Below the pieces are notes generated by a model. The model had not been told where the DNA came from, made no database searches, and worked only from the letters and a program-made list of their open reading frames with translations. Below are positions 27,616 through 37,754 of a DNA stretch of 64,000 nt, in pieces. How positions within the stretch are numbered: the stretch's first letter is position 1; each line of letters opens with the position of its first letter. A program made the position numbers and the translations under genes. This DNA is from Cognaticolwellia mytili (lineage in GTDB: Bacteria; Pseudomonadota; Gammaproteobacteria; Enterobacterales; Alteromonadaceae), in contig NZ_NBOF01000003.1 of assembly GCF_002104475.1 (NCBI RefSeq), positions 186,001 to 250,000 on the forward strand. The letters are read 5' to 3'.

Positions 27616-28916
27616 TATTTTTTATCCGTTTCGATAATTTCGATGTAAGCTTCATCGCGTAACTCTTTTAACCAACGAGCACTTTCGATGCCTGCTTTTC
27701 GATTATAAAGTATTTGATGTGCACGGTTTGAGTTCATTTGATTAGTGGCATCTAATGTGCGACGACCTGTTAATTGTACAATGTGCCAACCAAAAGAAGA
27801 ACGAAATGGTTTGTGTATTCCGTCTATGTCTAATCTAGCTAGTGCTTTAGAAAATGCAGGATCATATTTACCTGGATCAGACCAACCCAAGTCACCACCT
27901 CGTACTGCTGTCGGGCCATCTGAATGCTCTTTTGCTAATTCAGCAAAATCTGCTTCACCAGCATTTAATTGCTCAACAAAGCCTTGTAACATAGCTTCCG
28001 CTTTTGCCTCACTGAGGATAATTGATGGTTCAATTAGAATATGTCTTGATTTTACTTCTTCAATTTCGACTACTTGACGGCCTCGTATATCAACAAGTTT
28101 AACAATACTAAAACCTAAACCAGTACGAATTGGGCCAAAAACACTGCCTTTTTCTTTACCATCGACAATTTTTGAAAATAATGTTGGCATTTCATTGATA
28201 CTTTTCCAACCTAAATCCCCACCTTCAAGTGCTTTACCACCGCCTGAAGATGTCATTGCTATGTTTGTAAAGTCGCTACCACTGTTTAATAATTCAATAA
28301 CTTTTTCCGCACGGGCTTTGGCAGCGTTTACATCTTCTTGACTTGGGTCGCTTGGGAATTCTATTAATATATGGCCTAGACGATATTCGACATCGTTATT
28401 AGTTTGTTCTTGCATCACTGATAATAAATTAGTGATCTCTTGAGGAGAAATGTAAATTCTACGGTTAAGACTAGCGCGGCGAACTTCACCAGAAATGAGT
28501 TCTTTACGAACATTTTCTCTATATTTTTCGTAATTTTCACCTTCTGCTATGAGGGCTTTACGAAATGACTCTAGTGTTTGGTTATTATCTCTGGCCATGT
28601 TACTTAAGGTTTCGTCAAGTTGGGCATCACTAACTTTCATCCCCATACGTTCACCTAATTGAGAGATGATACTATCGTTAATTAGCTTATCTGTGATTTG
28701 CACACGTAGTGCTCTGCTTGATGGAAGTTTTTGGTTGTTTTTCTTGGCTTGTGTTGTAATGGAAGCTATTAAATCTTTAATTTCAGATTCCAATACTACA
28801 CCATCATTAACGACAGCGGCTACTCGGTCAAGTTCAACTTCTTCGGCAAAACTCGTAGTTGTAAAGTTAAACGCTAGTACGGAGCCAAGGAGTAATAATT
28901 TTAATGAATTTTTCAT
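27615..28916 (-). CDS. surA: Periplasmic chaperone / peptidyl-prolyl isomerase SurA
   Basis: A 433-residue exported protein. The signal peptide ends near TTSFA before [22 protein letters not shown], the SurA N-terminal domain. Two parvulin domains follow, each with the pattern RHIL/GHIL, then GGDLGW and the FGxxIVxL ending. It chaperones outer-membrane proteins, including LptD, which is encoded directly upstream. The lptD-surA-pdxA-rsmA-apaG-apaH order is conserved in gammaproteobacteria. Confidence 0.96.
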   Translation of the reverse strand: MKNSLKLLLLGSVLAFNFTTTSFAEEVELDRVAAVVNDGVVLESEIKDLIASITTQAKKNNQKLPSSRALRVQITDKLINDSIISQLGERMGMKVSDAQLDETLSNMARDNNQTLESFRKALIAEGENYEKYRENVRKELISGEVRRASLNRRIYISPQEITNLLSVMQEQTNNDVEYRLGHILIEFPSDPSQEDVNAAKARAEKVIELLNSGSDFTNIAMTSSGGGKALEGGDLGWKSINEMPTLFSKIVDGKEKGSVFGPIRTGLGFSIVKLVDIRGRQVVEIEEVKSRHILIEPSIILSEAKAEAMLQGFVEQLNAGEADFAELAKEHSDGPTAVRGGDLGWSDPGKYDPAFSKALARLDIDGIHKPFRSSFGWHIVQLTGRRTLDATNQMNSNRAHQILYNRKAGIESARWLKELRDEAYIEIIETDKK

Positions 28917-28936
28917 GTAACGTAAATTTCTTCTAA

Positions 28937-31213
28937 TTAATTATTAAGGAAGTAAGGGCGTTTATAGCCGAATATACTTGAATTTAACATATCACTAACG
29001 CTGTTAGATGATTGTTTGCTATTTATGCCATTATATACAAATTGAATATTAAAACTGCTATCAAATGCATCGCGAGTATCATTTATATTATTAGCATCTT
29101 CAATCTTTGAGTTAATATTTCGATGAAATGTAAACCGTATACCCCAACAGCAACTACTATACTCAAGACCTGCATAACTTTCGATACTACGTTTTCCTTG
29201 TAAATCTTGTGTAAAGCGACCAACAAATTGCCAGCGTTGTGAAACTTTAACGCTAGTCGCCAATGACATTTGTTCTAATGACTCTCCTGAGACATCACTT
29301 GCATAACGATGGTTCAATTGAATTGTTTGATTATCAGAAAATAAATAGTCAATCGAGGTTTGGCTCTTACTTGTACTACTAGAGTCGGTATTGTATTGAA
29401 TGTCACTACTAAATTGCCAATTTTGATTTAGATGTATAAATATATCGGCTGCTAGTGCTGATTTATCGGCAACAACATCTTGCTGACTGTTATTAAAATT
29501 ACTCTCATTAAAATAAACAATACGACCTAGACTAAAACGTAATAATTCACTGTTTTTTTTGTTTAATAGTCGACTGGTAAGCCCCCATGATACTTGATTG
29601 GCTTGAGCGATTCTGTCTATGCCACTAAAACGGCGATCTCTAAATAAACCACTGTAGTCATCTTGCAAATTGGTGGTGTCATAAATGCCAATATTACTTT
29701 GATCCTTGTCAGGGATATACAAATATTGTAATTGTGGCTCTAACGTTTGGTTATAATTTTTTCCAAACAGTGACAAGTTGCGATCAAAGTTCACACCGCC
29801 ATGAATACGTATTTTTGGTAAAGTTCTGCTGATATTTTTTTCTAACCTACTCGCTTTATCAATGTTTTTTTGCTGGTAATTGGTTTGTAGTATTTTTATT
29901 TCCGAATTCAAAAACCAAGCAGGTGTTACTATAGGATAGAGTAAGCCAGCTTCTATGTGGTACCTTTCAGCGGTAGGTTTAGTGTTGTCAGGTGTGTCGA
30001 AAACAGAAAGCTCTGAGTAAATATCAACAATACCATCAAACCCCGCTAATGCTTGTTGGCTACTTATTTCTATTTGTGGCAACGTTTTATAACTTTGTTG
30101 ATGATTACCCAACACTTCAAAATCTTGTAATTTGAAAGTCGACTGCCAAGTGTCGGCAAAGTAAGATAATTCACCTACTTGATATAAATATGAATCACTT
30201 GAATTGAATTGGCGACTACCTAGATCAACTAAATAATTATCATCACTAATAGTGGTGTAGTCTACATGAGCACGAAACCTATCAGAGTATGTGCCAATAT
30301 GCTGCAAGCGAGCCAAGTAGCGTGAATCATCATTGATAAGCTTTTTATCTTTGTTAAGGTATTCAATATCGACTTGTCCAGATTGCAAACCTTGCAAATA
30401 TCTAAACTCAGTTATTAACTGTGTGCCACGGTCAGACATATAACGTGGCGTAATGGTAGCGTCCATATTTTCAGCAATGTTGATATAATATGGTGTTTGA
30501 ATTTCAATGCCCGAATTGTTTGAAGAGCTGATAGTTGGATATAAAAAACCAGATTGACGCTCATCACCAATTGGCATGGTTAAATAGGGGACATAGAGCA
30601 CAGGAATATCAAAAAGACTAAAGCGTGCATTATATGCTTGTAATGACTTTTCATCTGCTGAAATAGTAATTTCACTAGCACGCATTTTCCAGTCAGGTAC
30701 CGCACCGTAGCAAGTAGTAAAACTAGAATCTATAAAACTTAATGTTTTGCCATTGCCGTTAATATTAATTTCTTCTGCACTACCATGACCTGCTGTGCCA
30801 TTTAATTGATAAGATGTATCAGTAAGCAATGTTGTTTGTCGCTGTTCATTGATATTCAAGGTATTTGCGAAAATATCTATGCCTTTGTTTTGAAAGTGAA
30901 TGTCACCATTTGCAATAACTGTAGCATTTTCTCTATTGACCGATAATTCCTCTGCGACAATAGACTTATCCTTATTTAATAGAGTCACACCACCAGTGAA
31001 CTGGGCATATTCACCTTTTTTTATGCTTGATGTTGATGATAAAATAGTAAAGCTATCATTAGCTACTTTACCTGTTTTATCGGCTATTTGAGCATAACTT
31101 GGAATAGGACATTGGCTAACATCAGCTTTATTCGTATTATTATTTTGTGCGTTGCTGCCATAAGAGCAAAAAAGTAGGCAGGCAAAAGAAACTTTGTTTA
31201 GGGGAAAACGCAT
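28937..31213 (-). CDS. lptD: LPS assembly outer-membrane protein LptD
   Basis: A 758-residue protein with a signal peptide ending near SNA, an OstA-like N-terminal jellyroll and a large C-terminal barrel. Cysteines are placed as in E. coli LptD: one near the mature N-terminus (SQCPIPS), one in SFTTCYGAVPDW and an adjacent pair in SSCCWGIRF. This supports the known interdomain disulphides. It inserts lipopolysaccharide into the outer leaflet with LptE. It is the first gene of the operon; surA starts 20 bases downstream. Confidence 0.95.
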   Translation of the reverse strand: MRFPLNKVSFACLLFCSYGSNAQNNNTNKADVSQCPIPSYAQIADKTGKVANDSFTILSSTSSIKKGEYAQFTGGVTLLNKDKSIVAEELSVNRENATVIANGDIHFQNKGIDIFANTLNINEQRQTTLLTDTSYQLNGTAGHGSAEEININGNGKTLSFIDSSFTTCYGAVPDWKMRASEITISADEKSLQAYNARFSLFDIPVLYVPYLTMPIGDERQSGFLYPTISSSNNSGIEIQTPYYINIAENMDATITPRYMSDRGTQLITEFRYLQGLQSGQVDIEYLNKDKKLINDDSRYLARLQHIGTYSDRFRAHVDYTTISDDNYLVDLGSRQFNSSDSYLYQVGELSYFADTWQSTFKLQDFEVLGNHQQSYKTLPQIEISSQQALAGFDGIVDIYSELSVFDTPDNTKPTAERYHIEAGLLYPIVTPAWFLNSEIKILQTNYQQKNIDKASRLEKNISRTLPKIRIHGGVNFDRNLSLFGKNYNQTLEPQLQYLYIPDKDQSNIGIYDTTNLQDDYSGLFRDRRFSGIDRIAQANQVSWGLTSRLLNKKNSELLRFSLGRIVYFNESNFNNSQQDVVADKSALAADIFIHLNQNWQFSSDIQYNTDSSSTSKSQTSIDYLFSDNQTIQLNHRYASDVSGESLEQMSLATSVKVSQRWQFVGRFTQDLQGKRSIESYAGLEYSSCCWGIRFTFHRNINSKIEDANNINDTRDAFDSSFNIQFVYNGINSKQSSNSVSDMLNSSIFGYKRPYFLNN

Positions 31214-31358
31214 TTATCGTCCGAATAATTAACTTATAAAAATAAAAAGCTTAGAATAACAACGGTATTTTACCGCTAAAAATTGTAATAATATAGCAAT
31301 TTTCATTAGCCTGCTAATTAGTTATATTAGCGTCATCATTTTTGAGAGAATAATTCTA

Positions 31359-32372
31359 TTGAACACCATAAGAACCCGAGATTTAATCCAGTGGTTAACT
31401 AAACAATTTCCTAATGAAAAAGTTACTTTAATACCATTAACGGGCGATGCTGGCTTTAGGCGCTATTTTCGCTTTCAACATAACAATCAATCATATATTG
31501 CCGTTGATGCTCCTCCTAAGTTATCGAATAACCAAGCCTTTATCCAAGTACAAGCATATTTGCAATTGGCGAATGTTAACGTTCCGAAAGTATTAGCAAA
31601 GGACCTCTCACAAGGCTTTTTATGCTTGAGCGATTTAGGTGATGCTTTGTTGGCTGAAAAATTATCGAAAGAAAATATGCAGCAGCATTATTCAAAAGCG
31701 ATCATTGAGTTAGAAAAAATTAATTTTTGTCAGCAAGCTACAATGACCACTTTGCCTGAATATGATGAGCATTTTATTGCTATGGAGTTAATGATATTCC
31801 AAGAGTGGTTACTTGAAAAGCATCTAGACATCACATTATCAACTGAAGAAAAAACCAAGTTGGCCGCATGCTTTAACTACTTATCGACTGCGATTATTGA
31901 GCAGCCGAAAGTTTTTATGCACCGTGATTATCATAGTCGTAATATTATGCTGTTAGAAAATGAATCTTTGGGGATTATTGATTTCCAAGATGCAGTGCAA
32001 GGACCTGTTATTTATGACTTGGTCTCCTTATTGCGCGATTGTTATGTACGTTGGCCTGAAGAATTATTAGCACCACTCATTGAAGATTATCGCTTACGAG
32101 TAAAAAGCCACTTCCCTGATGAAGGTTTAACTAAAGAGAAATGGCAATATTGGTTCGATTTAACGGGTTTACAACGACACCTAAAAGCTAGCGGTATTTT
32201 TGCACGCTTACATCACAGAGATCAAAAATCTAATTATTTAACAGATATTCCACTTACTTTGACCTATATACGAGATATTAGTAAACGACATGATAAGCTC
32301 AGTTTTCTTTATGAACTTGTTTCTGAACGTATCATTCCAGCAATAAATGAATTAATGGAAAACAATAAATGA
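31359..32372 (+). CDS. amgK: Cell-wall sugar kinase AmgK-like (APH fold)
   Basis: A 337-residue aminoglycoside-phosphotransferase-fold kinase. The catalytic loop is MHRDYHSRNIML and the metal site is GIIDFQDAVQGP. Together with the murU gene overlapping it, this identifies AmgK: anomeric phosphorylation of N-acetylmuramate (and GlcNAc) for peptidoglycan recycling. The start is TTG at 31359 with TGAGAGAA about 8 bases upstream; no nearer ATG fits. It is divergent from lptD, a common arrangement. An aminoglycoside resistance role is unlikely. Confidence 0.88.
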   Translation: MNTIRTRDLIQWLTKQFPNEKVTLIPLTGDAGFRRYFRFQHNNQSYIAVDAPPKLSNNQAFIQVQAYLQLANVNVPKVLAKDLSQGFLCLSDLGDALLAEKLSKENMQQHYSKAIIELEKINFCQQATMTTLPEYDEHFIAMELMIFQEWLLEKHLDITLSTEEKTKLAACFNYLSTAIIEQPKVFMHRDYHSRNIMLLENESLGIIDFQDAVQGPVIYDLVSLLRDCYVRWPEELLAPLIEDYRLRVKSHFPDEGLTKEKWQYWFDLTGLQRHLKASGIFARLHHRDQKSNYLTDIPLTLTYIRDISKRHDKLSFLYELVSERIIPAINELMENNK

Positions 32373-33070
32373 AAGCAATTATTTTGGCAGCAGGGCGTGG
32401 AGAGCGCATGCGGCCATTAACAGACAGTTGCCCTAAACCTTTACTGAAAGTAAAAGGTATTCCACTCATTGAATATCATATTAAAAATTTAGTGTCGGCG
32501 GGTATTAAACACATTGTCATCAATCACGCTTGGTTAGGGCAAAAGTTAGTTGATTATTTAGGCTGTGGTGAAAAGTATTCTGCCAAAATTAGTTATAGTG
32601 AAGAGCCTGTAGCGTTAGAAACTGCAGGTGGAGTTATCAAAGCTTTACCTTTGTTGGCCGAACAAGATGACGATGTGTTTGTTGTTATTAATGGTGATAT
32701 ATATTGTGATTATAACTTTCAAAAGTTGCCTAAGCTACTACCACACCATAATGCCCATTTAATGTTAGTTACTAACCCTGAACATAACCTACAAGGTGAT
32801 TTCCAGCTTGAAGCTGGTATGTTGAGAAACCCTTACAATGCCAAGCAAGCGACCTATACTTTTAGTGGTATTGCGCTTTATCGTAAAAACTTTTTTAAAC
32901 AATATATTAAAACCTTAAATGAAGAAAACTCCGAACAGCATAAGGTACAGCCATTGGCACCGATGTTAAGGGCAGGGGCAGATGCGAGAAAAATATCGGC
33001 TAGCGTGATTGTTTCAGCTTGGACTGATGTTGGTACACCTGAGCGTTTAGCTAAGTTAAACCGCGATTAA
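32369..33070 (+). CDS. murU: N-acetylmuramate-1-phosphate uridylyltransferase
   Basis: A 233-residue nucleotidyltransferase. The N-terminus has the sugar-nucleotide transferase motif ILAAGRGERMRPLTDSCPKPL, and VVINGDIYCDYNF supplies the metal-binding aspartate region. With AmgK it makes UDP-N-acetylmuramate from recycled MurNAc, bypassing MurA. Its ATG overlaps the amgK stop (ATGA), so the two are translationally coupled. Confidence 0.9.
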   Translation: MKAIILAAGRGERMRPLTDSCPKPLLKVKGIPLIEYHIKNLVSAGIKHIVINHAWLGQKLVDYLGCGEKYSAKISYSEEPVALETAGGVIKALPLLAEQDDDVFVVINGDIYCDYNFQKLPKLLPHHNAHLMLVTNPEHNLQGDFQLEAGMLRNPYNAKQATYTFSGIALYRKNFFKQYIKTLNEENSEQHKVQPLAPMLRAGADARKISASVIVSAWTDVGTPERLAKLNRD

Positions 33071-33105
33071 ATTGTTTTTTAAATAAAGAATTATTGAGTT
33101 TTATT

Positions 33106-33909
33106 ATGCGAATTTGGGGTAAGATTTTAGGTTTCTTGTTTGGCTTTATGCTGAGTAAGAATATATTTGGTGCTTTATTAGGTGCATGGCTAGGCCATCG
33201 ATTTGATAAAGGAGTTGGGCTTGATTTTAATCATTTAGGAGGCTCAAAAAGCGATACTGATCGCCAAGCTGCATTTTTTTACAGCACATTTTCAGTCATG
33301 GGCTATATCGCTAAAGCGAATGGCCGTGTTTCTCAACATGAAATAGCCTTTGCTAAAGCCTACATGGACAAGCTGAGTCTTAAAGGTGAATTACGTCAGC
33401 AAGCTCAAGAAGCGTTTAGAGATGGAAAAACTACCGGTTTTCCGTTGACTGATCGTTTAGCTAAATTAAAATCGGCAGTAGGTAATCGTCAAGATTTATT
33501 GTTATTATTTTTAGAAATACAAATTCAAGTGGCATTTGCTGACGGACAACTAGATCCAGATGAACGTGAAGCTCTACATAAAATTGCCAGTGGTTTAGGT
33601 TATTCTCCGAAAGAACTCGATAAGCTGTTAGAAATGATTATTGCTGGAGCAAACTTTCATCAGCAAGGCTCAGGTAATAGTTTTGCAAACTCAGCTCAGC
33701 AGCTTGAAAATGCTTATAAAGTGCTAGGTGTTAGTGATAACAATTCTGCTAGTGAAGTTAAAAAAGCTTATCGTAAACTAATGTCACAGCATCACCCTGA
33801 TAAATTAGTCGCTAAAGGCTTACCGCCGGAAATGATGGAGATAGCCAAACAAAAAGCGCAAGATATTCAAGCTGCTTATGAACTGATCTCTGCGCAAAAC
33901 AAGTCATAA
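33106..33909 (+). CDS. djlA: DnaJ-like co-chaperone DjlA
   Basis: A 267-residue inner-membrane co-chaperone. Residues 1-30 are a glycine-containing membrane segment (MRIWGKILGFLFGFMLSKN...GAWLGHRFDKG). The middle is a TerB-like helical domain. The last 70 residues are a J domain with the HPD motif (SQHHPDK). It stimulates DnaK ATPase at the membrane. An in-frame TTG at 33094 is possible, but the ATG at 33106 fits the family N-terminus. Confidence 0.94.
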   Translation: MRIWGKILGFLFGFMLSKNIFGALLGAWLGHRFDKGVGLDFNHLGGSKSDTDRQAAFFYSTFSVMGYIAKANGRVSQHEIAFAKAYMDKLSLKGELRQQAQEAFRDGKTTGFPLTDRLAKLKSAVGNRQDLLLLFLEIQIQVAFADGQLDPDEREALHKIASGLGYSPKELDKLLEMIIAGANFHQQGSGNSFANSAQQLENAYKVLGVSDNNSASEVKKAYRKLMSQHHPDKLVAKGLPPEMMEIAKQKAQDIQAAYELISAQNKS

Positions 33910-34082
33910 CCTAACAAGTGCTATCTTTTGAATACGGTGCTGAACCTTGAAAGTATCAACTGTCTGGTTGCGTTAAAAGTGCATTTTAATGTGCCGAATG
34001 AGATTAGTGTAGCTTGCAAGGCCAGTTGTAAGTCGCGTACACTATTGGTGAACTTGATTCATTCACTCATTGGATAGCAGAA

Positions 34083-34373
34083 ATGTACTTTTCAGTAACT
34101 AACAGGCGACTAATCGCAATATGGCTCAGTGCTATATTGTTAGTATTGTCTGTGGCTGCTTCTGCGCATAGTGTTGAACATATCGATGAAGGTGCGAAAA
34201 CGCACTGTACGTTGTGCTTTCACCAGCATCAATTTGATCAAGTACTACCGCAGCAAGACGCCAATCTTGAATTTATAGGCCAGCATTACGAAGTAAAAAG
34301 TATTGCTCAACCGTTATTAGCACTTGTTCATAGTGTTACTTACCTTAGCCGCGCACCTCCCGTTATTCTCTAA
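34083..34373 (+). CDS. Small periplasmic metal-binding protein of the zinc locus
   Basis: A 96-residue protein with an N-terminal signal or anchor segment (IAIWLSAILLVLSVAASAHS). It then has HSVEHIDEGAKTHCTLCFHQHQFD, a His- and CxxC-containing stretch that could bind zinc. Proteins of this kind next to zinc transport genes are often called zinc uptake chaperones. The function is inferred from motif and context. It precedes the His-rich outer-membrane protein, znuA and znuB. Confidence 0.6.
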   Translation: MYFSVTNRRLIAIWLSAILLVLSVAASAHSVEHIDEGAKTHCTLCFHQHQFDQVLPQQDANLEFIGQHYEVKSIAQPLLALVHSVTYLSRAPPVIL

Positions 34374-34409
34374 AACTCATTAGTTAACAATTTGTATATC
34401 CACAATGTT

Positions 34410-34430
34410 CATTTACTCGAGTAGTAAATG
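34410..34430. promoter_or_regulatory. Inverted repeat, possible operator of the zinc locus
   Basis: CATTTACT and AGTAAATG are perfect 8-bp arms around a 5-base centre, 42 bases before the outer-membrane protein gene. Position fits a repressor site. It does not clearly match the gammaproteobacterial Zur consensus I know, so the regulator is open. Confidence 0.4.
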
Positions 34431-34472
34431 GCCTGTGTTGTCGTATTTAATTTATTTTAGAGATTTAAAACA

Positions 34473-35717
34473 ATGAAAAACATGAAATTTTCACCTACGC
34501 GCTTATCTGCAAAAGTAAGTGCTGCTTTGGCTATGTCTGCATTAATTCCGGTGCTTGCACAAGCGCAAACACCAACACTTTCTAACCCTACTGTTAGTGC
34601 AATTTTAGATGGCTATTATCAAAGCGAAAACCGCTTAATGGCTGAACGCACTGAAGGCTTTGGGCTAGGTGAAACCGAACTCGCCTTTAGTGCCAGTATT
34701 GATGATATGTTCTATGGCAAACTAACTACCGTGTTTGAATCGCATGACGGGACTAGTGAAGTTAATGTTGAAGAGGCGTTTATTCAAACTATGGCTTTAC
34801 CTAACGGTTTTACCGTGCGCGCAGGGCGATTTTTATCAGATATTGGCTATTTAAATAATCAGCATCTTCATACCGATTCATTTACTAGCCGTCCTAGTGC
34901 CTATCGTGCTTTTTTAGGTGGACACTATTATGACGATGGTTTAAGACTTAGCTATATTGCACCAACTGATTTGTATTGGAGTATGGGAGTAGAAGCTTTT
35001 TCTGGTGATAGCCTGCGAGCGGCTGATGAACACGGTGAGCGTGAATTTGATAGCACGGGCGTTTATACCGCATTCACTAAATTTGGCGGTGATATTGGTA
35101 TTGAAAGTTCTTGGCAGTTAGGTTTTAGTTATTTACGCAACGAAAATGGCCAATTAACGCCTGAAGAACATGACGAAGATGAACATGAAGAAGAGCATGT
35201 TGAAGATGAACATGCTCATAGTCACTCTGCAAGTTATACAGGTAAAAACACTTATGTTGCTGACTTCGTTTTCAAGTGGGCGCCCAATGGTAACTATAAA
35301 TATCAACATTTAACGTTAAGTGCTGAATACTTTAGAGTGAGCGATTTTATGGTACCTGAACTTCATGATGAACATGAGGAAGAAGACCACCACGATGAAG
35401 AAGGGCATGCAGAAGGCAATAGCAAAGATTATCACCAAGCTTGGTATGTTAGTGGTGTTTATCAATTTTCACCAAACTGGTCTGCTGGATTACGTTACGG
35501 TGAATTAGACAGCCAGCTTCAGCATGAAGAACATTTTGATGCACAGGAATTAAAAGAAACTGAACTAAGCATTGCTTGGCATAACAGTCACTTTTCAACG
35601 GTACGATTAGAATTTAGTCACCAAAGTAATGTCGGTTTTGACAATGACTTAAGTGATAACGCCATTACTTTACAATATGTTATGGCTTTGGGGGCTCACG
35701 GTGCACATCAATTTTAA
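34473..35717 (+). CDS. Histidine-rich outer-membrane protein of the zinc locus
   Basis: A 414-residue protein with a signal peptide (ALAMSALIPVLAQAQ) and a beta-barrel-like body ending in a phenylalanine (HGAHQF). Two acidic/His-rich loops are striking: one near residues 228-250 (HDEDEHEEEHVEDEHAHSH) and one near 295-312 (HDEHEEEDHHDEEGHAEG). Both are likely metal-capturing external loops. It lacks an obvious TonB plug domain and is too short for a TonB-dependent receptor, so a porin-like zinc channel is the best description. The next gene, znuA, overlaps its 3' end. Confidence 0.75.
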   Translation: MKNMKFSPTRLSAKVSAALAMSALIPVLAQAQTPTLSNPTVSAILDGYYQSENRLMAERTEGFGLGETELAFSASIDDMFYGKLTTVFESHDGTSEVNVEEAFIQTMALPNGFTVRAGRFLSDIGYLNNQHLHTDSFTSRPSAYRAFLGGHYYDDGLRLSYIAPTDLYWSMGVEAFSGDSLRAADEHGEREFDSTGVYTAFTKFGGDIGIESSWQLGFSYLRNENGQLTPEEHDEDEHEEEHVEDEHAHSHSASYTGKNTYVADFVFKWAPNGNYKYQHLTLSAEYFRVSDFMVPELHDEHEEEDHHDEEGHAEGNSKDYHQAWYVSGVYQFSPNWSAGLRYGELDSQLQHEEHFDAQELKETELSIAWHNSHFSTVRLEFSHQSNVGFDNDLSDNAITLQYVMALGAHGAHQF

Positions 35718-36624
35718 GCTATTAATTTCAGGTGTTTTATTATCATTGAGTCAGCAAGCTTTCGCACAAGTGAATATTTTTACCTGTGAGCCTGAATATG
35801 CTGCCCTAGCAGAAGAGCTTGCGCCTGATGCGAGAATATACTCTGCAACAACGGCAATGCAAGATCCCCATCTAGTACAAGCTCGCCCAAGTTTAATTGC
35901 TAAAATGCGCCAAGCTGATTTGGTGGTATGTGCGGGAGCTGAGCTAGAGATCGGTTGGTTACCTATGCTACAAATGAAGGCCGCCAATGCTCAAGTGCGT
36001 AGCACTGATAAAGGTTTGTTTTTTGCTGCAGAACATGTCGACACATTAGATAAAATGGCCAATGTTGATCGCAGTATGGGTGATGTGCATAGCTTAGGTA
36101 ATCCGCACTTACATTTTTCACCTGAGCGCATGTTGCTAATTGCTAAAGCATTAACGAAAAAATTAGTGCAATTAGATGCTGAGCAAACTGAAGCATATCA
36201 ACAACGCTTACAAAGCTTTAGTAAGCGTTGGCAAGCTGCAAGTTCAAAATGGCAGGAAGTGGCAAGTCAATTAAAAGGAATGAAAGTGATCGCCTATCAT
36301 TCTAGTTTTCGCTATTTATTTGACTTTGTTAGTATTGAGCAAGTTGCTGATTTAGAACCTAAACCAGGCTTACCACCAACGAGTACTCATCTTGCCAGTC
36401 TGTTAAAGCGGGCTAAACAAGGTGATATTTCGGCTATCGTAGTGGCATCTTATCAGGACTTGCGCGGTGCGAATTGGTTAGCTGAAAAGTCTAGCTTGCC
36501 TGTTATTGTTCTACCTTTATCTGTTGGAGGTAATGAACAAAGCAGTGACCTATTTAGCCTGTACGACAATGTTCTTGATTTACTGATACAAGAATACAAC
36601 GCACAAAAGTTGCTGGCATTGTGA
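35701..36624 (+). CDS. znuA: Zinc ABC transporter substrate-binding protein
   Basis: A cluster A-I metal-binding lipid-free periplasmic protein of about 307 residues. A signal peptide ends near QQAFA before QVNIFTCEPEYAAL. Ligand-region motifs include GNPHLHFSPERM and IAYHSSFRYLFDF, with LPPTSTHLASLL near the C-terminus. The GTG at 35701 gives a proper signal peptide and follows GGGGG by about 8 bases, so it is preferred over the in-frame ATGs at 35653 and 35677. That start lies 17 bases inside the upstream gene. Zinc is most likely; manganese cannot be excluded. Confidence 0.85.
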   Translation: MHINFKLLISGVLLSLSQQAFAQVNIFTCEPEYAALAEELAPDARIYSATTAMQDPHLVQARPSLIAKMRQADLVVCAGAELEIGWLPMLQMKAANAQVRSTDKGLFFAAEHVDTLDKMANVDRSMGDVHSLGNPHLHFSPERMLLIAKALTKKLVQLDAEQTEAYQQRLQSFSKRWQAASSKWQEVASQLKGMKVIAYHSSFRYLFDFVSIEQVADLEPKPGLPPTSTHLASLLKRAKQGDISAIVVASYQDLRGANWLAEKSSLPVIVLPLSVGGNEQSSDLFSLYDNVLDLLIQEYNAQKLLAL

Positions 36625-36637
36625 TAAGGCTCTAACG

Positions 36638-37429
36638 ATGGATTATGAATTACTAACAATATTGTTACCCGCATTTGCCGCAGGTGTTTTGGTGCTTTCA
36701 ACCCATGTTGTTTTGGGTAAACAAGTATTAAAACGTGGCATCATATTTATTGATTTGGCAATTGCACAAATTGCGGCGTTGGGCGCAATGGTTGTGCATA
36801 TGGATCATGATATTGCTGAACTTGCTTATGCGCATGTTTGGATGCCTGCACTATTTGCTTTATCTGGGGCAGGCTTTATTGCCTGGTTAGCTAAACATAT
36901 GGCGGAAGAGCTCGAGGCGATGATAGGTTGCTTTTACGTTCTATCGGCAGTTGCGGCTATGTTGTTACTATCGAATGATCCACATGGTGCGGAGTTACTC
37001 AAGCAGCTAATGTCAGGCCAAATTCTTTGGGTTAGCTGGCAACAGCTTTTGTTACCTGTAGCTGTTTATAGTGCTATTTTAGTGCTGATATATGTTAAGC
37101 CTAAAGTTTTAGATGGAGCTGCTTTTTATTTACTGTTTGCATTAATTATTACACTGTCAGTTGAGCTCGTTGGTGTCTACCTTGTTTTTAGTAGCTTAAT
37201 TTTGCCTGCGTTAGCCATTAACAAGTTAAAAGGTAAGTATATTTTAGCTTGGGCTTATGGTGTTGGTTTCATTGGCTATGTTTTAGGCTTATTTTTATCA
37301 GCAAGCTTTGACTTACCAAGCGGTGCGGCAATTGTCGCAACATTAGCACTAACGGCTGTAATTTTTAGAATTATAAATAGTATGCTGATCAAGCGGAAAA
37401 ATTTATTTTTAACAAGCACAGATGAGTAA
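36638..37429 (+). CDS. znuB: Zinc ABC transporter permease
   Basis: A 263-residue permease of the ABC-3 (ZnuB/TroC) family with about eight membrane helices. The LGKQVLKRGIIFIDLAIAQIAALG segment near residue 26 is the conserved cytoplasmic coupling region. It follows znuA by 13 bases. No ATPase gene (znuC) lies in or beside the operon, which is unusual, so the nucleotide-binding subunit must be encoded elsewhere. A strong terminator follows. Confidence 0.9.
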   Translation: MDYELLTILLPAFAAGVLVLSTHVVLGKQVLKRGIIFIDLAIAQIAALGAMVVHMDHDIAELAYAHVWMPALFALSGAGFIAWLAKHMAEELEAMIGCFYVLSAVAAMLLLSNDPHGAELLKQLMSGQILWVSWQQLLLPVAVYSAILVLIYVKPKVLDGAAFYLLFALIITLSVELVGVYLVFSSLILPALAINKLKGKYILAWAYGVGFIGYVLGLFLSASFDLPSGAAIVATLALTAVIFRIINSMLIKRKNLFLTSTDE

Positions 37430-37467
37430 TGATTTAATTTAATTGATATTAATTAATGCTATTAACG

Positions 37468-37494
37468 AAAAGGAGCCCTGCGGCTCCTTTTTTA
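37468..37494 (+). terminator. Rho-independent terminator after znuB
   Basis: An AAAAGGAGCC / GGCTCCTTTT stem with a 4-base loop runs into a T tract. It ends the zinc operon before an orphan receptor gene. Confidence 0.9.
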
Positions 37495-37754
37495 TTACCT
37501 GTTTTCTGCCTAATTTTAAAGGGGGAAAGACTTGTTACTATGTTAAATAGAAGTGCGAATAAGTTCGTACTTTACTTTGTTTTAATTAACAAATGTTTAC
37601 ATTTTAGATGATTATATATTGAACTTATCTATCAAAGCTTAACTTTATTTGCTATAAAAACTTGCTGGCTTCTTTTAATTAAGTAGCCATTTAATGATGT
37701 AGATGGAATAAATATATAAAAAACATATAATTATAAAAGCAAAGGGAATAAAGT
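37495..37754. other. AT-rich leader of the TonB-dependent receptor gene
   Basis: About 260 bases between the znuB terminator and the next gene. It is very AT-rich, with no frame worth calling and no recognisable riboswitch or operator. A GGGAATAAAGT leader gives the ribosome binding site at its end. Confidence 0.5.

Noticed and set aside
27745-28077. 110-codon plus-strand frame inside surA
   Set aside because: Antisense to the parvulin domains of surA; no independent ribosome binding site or family signal.
31359-32372. Aminoglycoside resistance kinase
   Set aside because: The APH fold is shared, but the coupled murU gene and lptD-divergent context point to AmgK in cell-wall recycling.
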